Origin: an uncultured Bdellovibrio sp.
GTDB taxonomy: Bacteria > Bdellovibrionota > Bdellovibrionia > Bdellovibrionales > Bdellovibrionaceae
Assembly: GCA_946480995.1 (NCBI GenBank)
Contig: CAMLMF010000066.1
Location: 1 to 9,380, forward strand
Reading direction: 5' to 3'
DNA: 9,380 nucleotides
Part shown: in pieces, positions 5,744 through 9,380 of the stretch
How positions within the stretch are numbered: the first letter of the stretch is position 1
Layout: every line of letters begins with the position of its first letter
The notes under the pieces: generated by a model
Told to the model about the DNA's origin: nothing
Databases searched by the model: none
Seen by the model: the letters and a program-made list of their open reading frames with translations, nothing else
Position numbers and translations under genes: made by a program

Positions 5744-6556
5744 TTATTTTTGGCAGCTTGAACACCAAAACGTGTTCCGCCCGCCCAAAACTTTCGCGCG
5801 AATCTTCTTTTTGCAAACCACACACTCTTCATCTTCGCGGCCATAGACGCGAAAAGTATTCTGAAAATAGCCGCTTTCACCACTGGCTTGGGCAAAGTCA
5901 CTAATTGAAGACCCGCCCTGTTCAATGGAGCGAGTTAAAATTTTTTTAATCTCGCCAACTAACACGTCGGCCCGATCTTTCGACAGACTCTTGGCTGTCA
6001 GCGTGGGTTTGATACCTGCCGCAAATAGCGCCTCGCTGGCGTAAATGTTGCCAACACCCACAACCACCTTTTGATCCATCAGTGCAATCTTTAAAGCGAC
6101 CTCTTTGCCACGCAAACTTTCCCACAAACTTTGTCCGGTAAAACCCTCTAACAAAGGCTCCGGCCCCAAGTCTTTAAGCTTCGGATGTATTAATGGGTCT
6201 TTAACAAAATCGAAGTAACCAAAGCGCCGCGGATCGCGATACGCCAATCTTAAACCACCTGAAAAATGCAAATAAATATGATCATGCAACCGCTCATCAC
6301 CAGCCACGGCCACTCGCCACGTTCCGGTCATGCCCAAATGGGAAAGCATGCCTCCGCGCGCTGTCCATAACAGTAAATACTTTGCGCGCCTTTCCACTGA
6401 TGTCAGCTTTTCACCCACCAGCGTGCGTATTTTTTTAGCAGGAATGGGTTCGCGCAAATCCGGGCGCATAAGCTCTACTTTTTCCAGAACTGGCTGTTCT
6501 TTTAAAATTTCTTGAAGGCCTTTGCGAACGACTTCGACTTCGGGAAGTTCCGGCAT
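5744..6556 (-). CDS. mutM: Formamidopyrimidine-DNA glycosylase (bifunctional glycosylase/AP lyase)
   Basis: Base-excision repair enzyme of 270 aa (family norm about 270). It removes 8-oxoguanine and formamidopyrimidines and cuts the abasic strand by beta/delta-elimination. The N-terminus PELPEVEVV supplies the catalytic Pro2 (after Met removal) and Glu3. Lys59 sits in 'RRAKYLL'. Met76 (GMTG) and Arg111-Phe112 (DPRRFG) form the intercalation triad that separates MutM from Nei. The H2TH region has 'VGVGNIYASEALF' with Asn170. The zinc finger is C245-x2-C248...C265-x2-C268, with Arg260 in 'GGRNTF'. All expected residues are present. ATG 6556 is preceded by AGGTG. A 59-aa gene ends 15 bp upstream, so the two are probably co-transcribed. 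Confidence 0.97.
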   Translation of the reverse strand: MPELPEVEVVRKGLQEILKEQPVLEKVELMRPDLREPIPAKKIRTLVGEKLTSVERRAKYLLLWTARGGMLSHLGMTGTWRVAVAGDERLHDHIYLHFSGGLRLAYRDPRRFGYFDFVKDPLIHPKLKDLGPEPLLEGFTGQSLWESLRGKEVALKIALMDQKVVVGVGNIYASEALFAAGIKPTLTAKSLSKDRADVLVGEIKKILTRSIEQGGSSISDFAQASGESGYFQNTFRVYGREDEECVVCKKKIRAKVLGGRNTFWCSSCQK

Positions 6557-6571
6557 GACACACCTATATAT

Positions 6572-6751
6572 TTAAAAATGAGGCAATAAGAGTTCCGCCT
6601 GTTTTATGATCTGAGTGCACTCAAGGTCAATGAACTCTAGCTGTCGATCTAAGTCTTCTAACTCTACAACCAGGCCATCTAAATTAATATCGAGATTTTG
6701 AAAGTAAGCCTCATCAAACTGCTCGTTATAGATTTCTTTAAATGCACCCAT
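6572..6751 (-). CDS. Small acidic coiled-coil protein, function unknown
   Basis: A 59-aa ORF starting MGAFKEIYNEQF and ending AELLLPHF. ATG 6751 has a strong AAGGAG site 7 bp upstream, which is the main support. The protein is very acidic (14 Asp/Glu against 3 Lys/Arg). Hydrophobic residues fall at 27, 31, 34, 38, 41, 45, 48, 52 and 55, an unbroken 3-4 heptad pattern, so residues 25-57 should form one amphipathic helix able to dimerise. There is no signal peptide or membrane segment, so it is probably cytoplasmic. mutM starts 15 bp after its stop, which implies one transcript. I do not recognise the family; a link to repair is guilt by association only. Confidence 0.72.
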   Translation of the reverse strand: MGAFKEIYNEQFDEAYFQNLDINLDGLVVELEDLDRQLEFIDLECTQIIKQAELLLPHF

Positions 6752-6800
6752 CTTATTCTCCTTCAGACAAAAACATGTCCCGCTCGGGTTTGTAATTCCG

Positions 6801-6829
6801 AGATTTAAAGAATAATTTTACCCCGTCAA
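6801..6829 (-). promoter_or_regulatory. Candidate sigma-70 promoter of the 59-aa/mutM operon
   Basis: On the minus strand TTGACG (6824-6829) is followed after 17 bp by AAATCT (6801-6806). The -35 is close to consensus and the -10 is poor. It lies 50-80 bp before ATG 6751. A small hairpin, CTCGG/CCGAG (6783-6801), falls in the leader. The plus strand of the same stretch has TTGTAA (6790-6795), 17 bp, TAATTT (6813-6818), a possible divergent promoter for the gene at 6929. Confidence 0.35.
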
Positions 6830-6856
6830 CTAATATGTAAATAATGTGTAAATTAC

Positions 6857-6869
6857 GACGACGGTCGTC
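6857..6869. promoter_or_regulatory. 13-bp dyad upstream of the VC0807-type gene
   Basis: GACGAC-G-GTCGTC is a perfect inverted repeat with a one-base centre, in the divergent region between the 59-aa gene and the membrane protein gene, 60-72 bp before ATG 6929. It could be a repressor site or a short hairpin in the leader. A related partial motif, GTCACG, appears twice just downstream. Confidence 0.3.
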
Positions 6870-6928
6870 ACGAACAGTCACGCACCTTACCACTTGCCTT
6901 TTGTGTCGACTTTACCGACCATGCCTAG

Positions 6929-7657
6929 ATGACAAACACACCCAGCGCAACCACGACAGTCCCTCCAAAAGAAAATGGCTTTCTAAATATTATTTTTAAT
7001 ATCTTACTGCCCGTTTTGATTCTTAATAAATTAAGTAAATTTATCGGCCCCGTCGCAGCTTTGGTATTGGCGTTGGCTTTTCCATTGGGATACGGCGCTT
7101 ATGACCTTATTAAAAGAAAGAAAATGAATGCTTTTTCTATTCTTGGTTTGCTCAATGTTCTTTTAACAGGCGGCTTGGCTGTTTTGGGTTTGAGCGGATT
7201 TTGGTTCGCCGTCAAAGAGGCCGCTTTCCCTGCGTTGGTAGGATGTTTTGTTTTAGGTTCAGCGTTTACAAAAAAGCCTTTTATCGAAACTCTGTTTTTA
7301 AATCCATCGGTGATGAAAGTAGATGTGTTGGAACAAAAACTTGCGGAAAACGGCAAGCAGTCTGAATTCCACGATCACATGCGCAAGGCCACTTATTGGT
7401 TGTCGTTATCTTTTGTCTTTAGCGCCATTTGCAATTTCATTTTAGCACGTCGGATTTTTATCAATATTGATCCAACCTTAACTTCGGACGCGCAATCTTT
7501 GATCTTAAACGAACAGATTGCGGACATGACGACCTGGTCGATGGCCATCATTATGGTTCCATCGATCCTGTTTTTGCTGGGAATCTTCTGGTATCTCATG
7601 CGCGGCATCAAAGAATTTTCGGGTCTTTCTATCGACCAATTGATGCAAGAATCTTAG
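6929..7657 (+). CDS. VC0807-type integral membrane protein
   Basis: A 242-aa inner-membrane protein with about six hydrophobic segments (roughly residues 17-36, 39-61, 67-90, 95-113, 153-175, 201-224). 'NILLPVLILNKLSKFIGP', 'ALAFPLGYGAYDLIKRKK', 'NAFSILGLLNVLLTGG' and 'WFAVKEAAFPALVG' match my memory of the VC0807 family. That family is uncharacterised, and no transport or enzyme role can be assigned. The start is fixed: TAG at 6926-6928 lies in frame directly before ATG 6929. There is no clear Shine-Dalgarno, but a three-codon ORF, ATG CCT AGA TGA, at 6921-6932 overlaps the start, which may permit translational coupling. Its 3' end faces the 248-aa gene across 9 bp. Confidence 0.8.
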   Translation: MTNTPSATTTVPPKENGFLNIIFNILLPVLILNKLSKFIGPVAALVLALAFPLGYGAYDLIKRKKMNAFSILGLLNVLLTGGLAVLGLSGFWFAVKEAAFPALVGCFVLGSAFTKKPFIETLFLNPSVMKVDVLEQKLAENGKQSEFHDHMRKATYWLSLSFVFSAICNFILARRIFINIDPTLTSDAQSLILNEQIADMTTWSMAIIMVPSILFLLGIFWYLMRGIKEFSGLSIDQLMQES

Positions 7658-7666
7658 GCAAAATTC

Positions 7667-8413
7667 CTAAAATCCTCCGCCGTCTCCTCCAAATGGTGGT
7701 GGCGGCGGCGCCATAAAGTCCCCACTGTCATCGCCAAATGGCGGCGGCGGAGGTGGTGGTGGCGGTGGAACATCACCAAAGTCATCAGAGATATTAGGCG
7801 CGGGAATAAATCCTCCGTCATTAAAGTCATCAAAGGACGGCGGAGGTGGGAATGAAGAACCTCCCCCAAATCCGGAAGAGCCTCCACCAAACGACGAACC
7901 ACCTGAAGAACTTCCTCCAGAACTTGCACTGCTCGGAGCCCCTTTAATAGGTGATTTGCCGGTGTAATAAGCGCGCTTGCGATAGTCATAACGAGGACGC
8001 GTTAAATCTAATCCCAACTCTTGTTCTTCCGAGGGTAATTGCAGCGCCTGACGGTCCAAATTATCTTTTTTACGACGAGACTGTGCGTATTCTTTCTTCG
8101 CTTCTTCGTAAGTTTCCGCATAGCGTTTCTTGGCCGCTTCGTCAGCCTTTGCTTCGGGGCCGTCCTCACTCATCAGATCTTGTTTTTTTGTTGTCTTATA
8201 CTGTTCAAGATCGCGGCGTTTCTTGTTTTCCCACTGCTCTTCGTACTCGAAGTAAGCCCGCTCGCCTTGCATTCTTGCCGCATCAAAACGATCGTTTTTG
8301 TTATGATGCTCAGCAAAACCAGAAAGACGTTCTTTCTCGGAAACTTGCGCTGATGCCAAAGAGGCCCCAAGAAGAGCGATGGTAAGAAAATGTAAGTTTC
8401 TAAAAAGAAGCAT
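7667..8413 (-). CDS. Exported protein with charged middle and Gly/Ser- and polyproline-rich tail
   Basis: A 248-aa protein. The signal peptide ends LASA, cleaved before Gln23. Residues 23-120 are highly charged (Lys, Glu, Arg) and probably helical or coiled-coil. Residues 160-187 are a Gly/Ser/Phe-rich linker. The tail alternates polyproline runs (188-192; ten Pro at 216-225; 236-240) with acidic aromatic motifs such as SFDDF, DDFGD, FGDDSGDF and FGGDGGGF. The C-terminus GGGF is unusual. Such tails are disordered and often contact other proteins or the cell wall; the ten-Pro run would need EF-P to be translated efficiently. ATG 8413 has only a weak GGGG site. I do not recognise a family. The DNA is rich in GGCGGN triplet repeats, so length variation between strains is likely. 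Confidence 0.75.
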   Translation of the reverse strand: MLLFRNLHFLTIALLGASLASAQVSEKERLSGFAEHHNKNDRFDAARMQGERAYFEYEEQWENKKRRDLEQYKTTKKQDLMSEDGPEAKADEAAKKRYAETYEEAKKEYAQSRRKKDNLDRQALQLPSEEQELGLDLTRPRYDYRKRAYYTGKSPIKGAPSSASSGGSSSGGSSFGGGSSGFGGGSSFPPPPSFDDFNDGGFIPAPNISDDFGDVPPPPPPPPPPFGDDSGDFMAPPPPPFGGDGGGF

Positions 8414-8525
8414 TTTGACCCCGGTTCCACTGCAAGCCTTTTTAGTCTAACAACACTCGCGCTTTTTTTTGAGCAAACAAAAAAGATGCTCGACCTTTGG
8501 CTAACACTTTAATAACGTAGGCCCC

Positions 8526-8560
8526 CTAGCATACAGCGACATTTTGTTACGGCGTGCTAG
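8526..8560 (+). other. Inverted repeat before the sohB ribosome-binding site
   Basis: CTAGCA (8526-8531) and TGCTAG (8555-8560) pair over 6 bp with a 23-bp spacer, ending just before the GAGGGAG site of sohB. It could be an operator or a leader hairpin. The rest of the 8414-8575 gap is A/T-rich and shows no terminator or well-spaced promoter I would defend. Confidence 0.25.
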
Positions 8561-8575
8561 CGAGGGAGAAAACAC

Positions 8576-9380
8576 ATGGACGCTTTACAAAGCATCGGGA
8601 TATTTGCAGCACAGACTTTTTTAATTCTCTTCGCTATTTTGGCGGTGATCATCACGATCGCTATGCTGGCTTCGAAGGCTGGCGACAAAAGTGAAATTCA
8701 AGTCGAGCTTTTGCATAAGAAATACAAGAGCTTCAAGAATCTTCTTAAATCACAAACTTCAACAAAATCTGAACGCAAAGAACATAAGAAAGCTTTAAAA
8801 GAAGAGCGCAAAAGCCAAGACAAAGAGTCACGCACTTCCGAGAAAAAAATCTTCGTGGTTGATTTCGAAGGCGACATCAAAGCCTCTGCAGTTCAGAACC
8901 TACGCGAAGAAATTACGGCGATCCTGACTTCTGCAACCCCGCAAGATGAGGTCGTCGCGCGCGTTGAAAGCCCGGGCGGCATGGTGCATGGCTATGGCCT
9001 AGCGGCTTCGCAACTTTTACGTATCCGCGAAAAAGGCATTCCTTTAACTGTGTGCGTGGATAAAGTGGCCGCCAGCGGTGGTTACTTGATGTCTTGCACT
9101 GCGAACAAAATCCTGTGTGCCCCGTTTGCAATCGTCGGCTCTATCGGCGTTGTCGCGCAAGTTCCCAATGTGCACCGTGTTCTTAAAAAATTCGACGTTG
9201 ATTACAAAGAATACACAGCCGGCGAATACAAACGCACGGTCAGTCTTTTGGGCGAGATCACCCCTAAGGGCGAAGAAAAATTTAAAGAACAACTTGAAGA
9301 CACACATGTCTTATTTAAAAGCTTCGTCAGCCGCTTCCGCCCGCATATGAGTATCGCGGAAGTAGCGACCGGCGAGTACT
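8576..9380 (+). CDS. sohB: Inner-membrane serine protease SohB (S49 family), 3' end missing
   Basis: The first 268 residues are present; the gene is open at the window edge, so about 80 more are expected from the family length of about 350. An N-terminal membrane segment (about 8-32) is followed by a Lys/Glu-rich linker (about 62-91) and the S49 peptidase domain starting 'KKIFVVDFEGDI'. Key residues: 'ARVESPGGMVHGYG' (128-141), nucleophile Ser167 in 'DKVAASGGYLMSC', and general base Lys219 in 'AGEYKRT', the Ser-Lys dyad spacing of SohB/SppA. This active site faces the periplasm. SohB is a putative protease whose overproduction relieves loss of DegP in E. coli. ATG 8576 is preceded by GAGGGAG at good spacing. 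It is divergent from the polyproline protein gene. Confidence 0.93.
   Translation, partial: MDALQSIGIFAAQTFLILFAILAVIITIAMLASKAGDKSEIQVELLHKKYKSFKNLLKSQTSTKSERKEHKKALKEERKSQDKESRTSEKKIFVVDFEGDIKASAVQNLREEITAILTSATPQDEVVARVESPGGMVHGYGLAASQLLRIREKGIPLTVCVDKVAASGGYLMSCTANKILCAPFAIVGSIGVVAQVPNVHRVLKKFDVDYKEYTAGEYKRTVSLLGEITPKGEEKFKEQLEDTHVLFKSFVSRFRPHMSIAEVATGEY

Noticed and set aside
7951..8385. Plus-strand ORFs of 144 and 104 aa opposite the polyproline protein gene
   Set aside because: They are antisense to a signal-peptide-bearing gene, and neither resembles a known family.
8913..9307. Minus-strand ORFs (72 and 87 aa) within sohB
   Set aside because: They are shadow frames of the clear S49 protease coding sequence.

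Overview
The window looks like chromosomal DNA from a Bdellovibrio-type predatory bacterium (Bdellovibrionota). This is an inference from gene content: a TIGR02147-type HTH regulator heading a cluster of small secreted proteins, a secreted protein with the 'GNGGD...LLDLVE' motif that I associate with this group, a long FadE-type acyl-CoA dehydrogenase, MutM, a VC0807-type membrane protein and SohB. Genes are densely packed with short intergenic gaps and moderate GC. I see no tRNA, rRNA, CRISPR, transposase or phage gene.

Layout. Positions 1-105 are a regulatory region with a tandem motif and a perfect 16-bp dyad. Positions 115-2302 (+) are a tight three-gene operon: a TIGR02147-family regulator and two exported proteins of unknown function, with 12-13 bp gaps. 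Positions 2303-2708 contain no credible gene. They hold a terminator-like hairpin, a GC-rich 157-bp element with 26-bp perfect inverted termini, two diverged direct repeats flanking it, and the strong terminator of the next gene. Positions 2709-5162 (-) encode membrane-anchored FadE, the first dehydrogenation step of beta-oxidation, with a dyad next to its start. Positions 5417-5617 (-) encode a 66-aa exported Ala/Pro/Glu/Thr-rich protein, bracketed by a hairpin terminator and a double CACGTG palindrome. Positions 5744-6751 (-) are a two-gene operon: a 59-aa acidic coiled-coil protein, then mutM (oxidised-base DNA repair). Positions 6929-7657 (+) encode a six-helix membrane protein converging, with a 9-bp gap, on 7667-8413 (-), an exported protein with a charged middle and a Gly/Ser- and polyproline-rich tail. 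From 8576 (+) the sohB inner-membrane serine protease gene runs off the end.

The genes do not form one pathway. They are unlinked housekeeping functions (lipid catabolism, DNA repair, membrane proteolysis) next to lineage-type accessory loci. I found no complete, clearly new multi-gene system. The best leads are the regulator plus two secreted proteins with a likely autoregulatory operator, the structured intergenic element at 2453-2609, and the small acidic coiled-coil gene co-transcribed with mutM.
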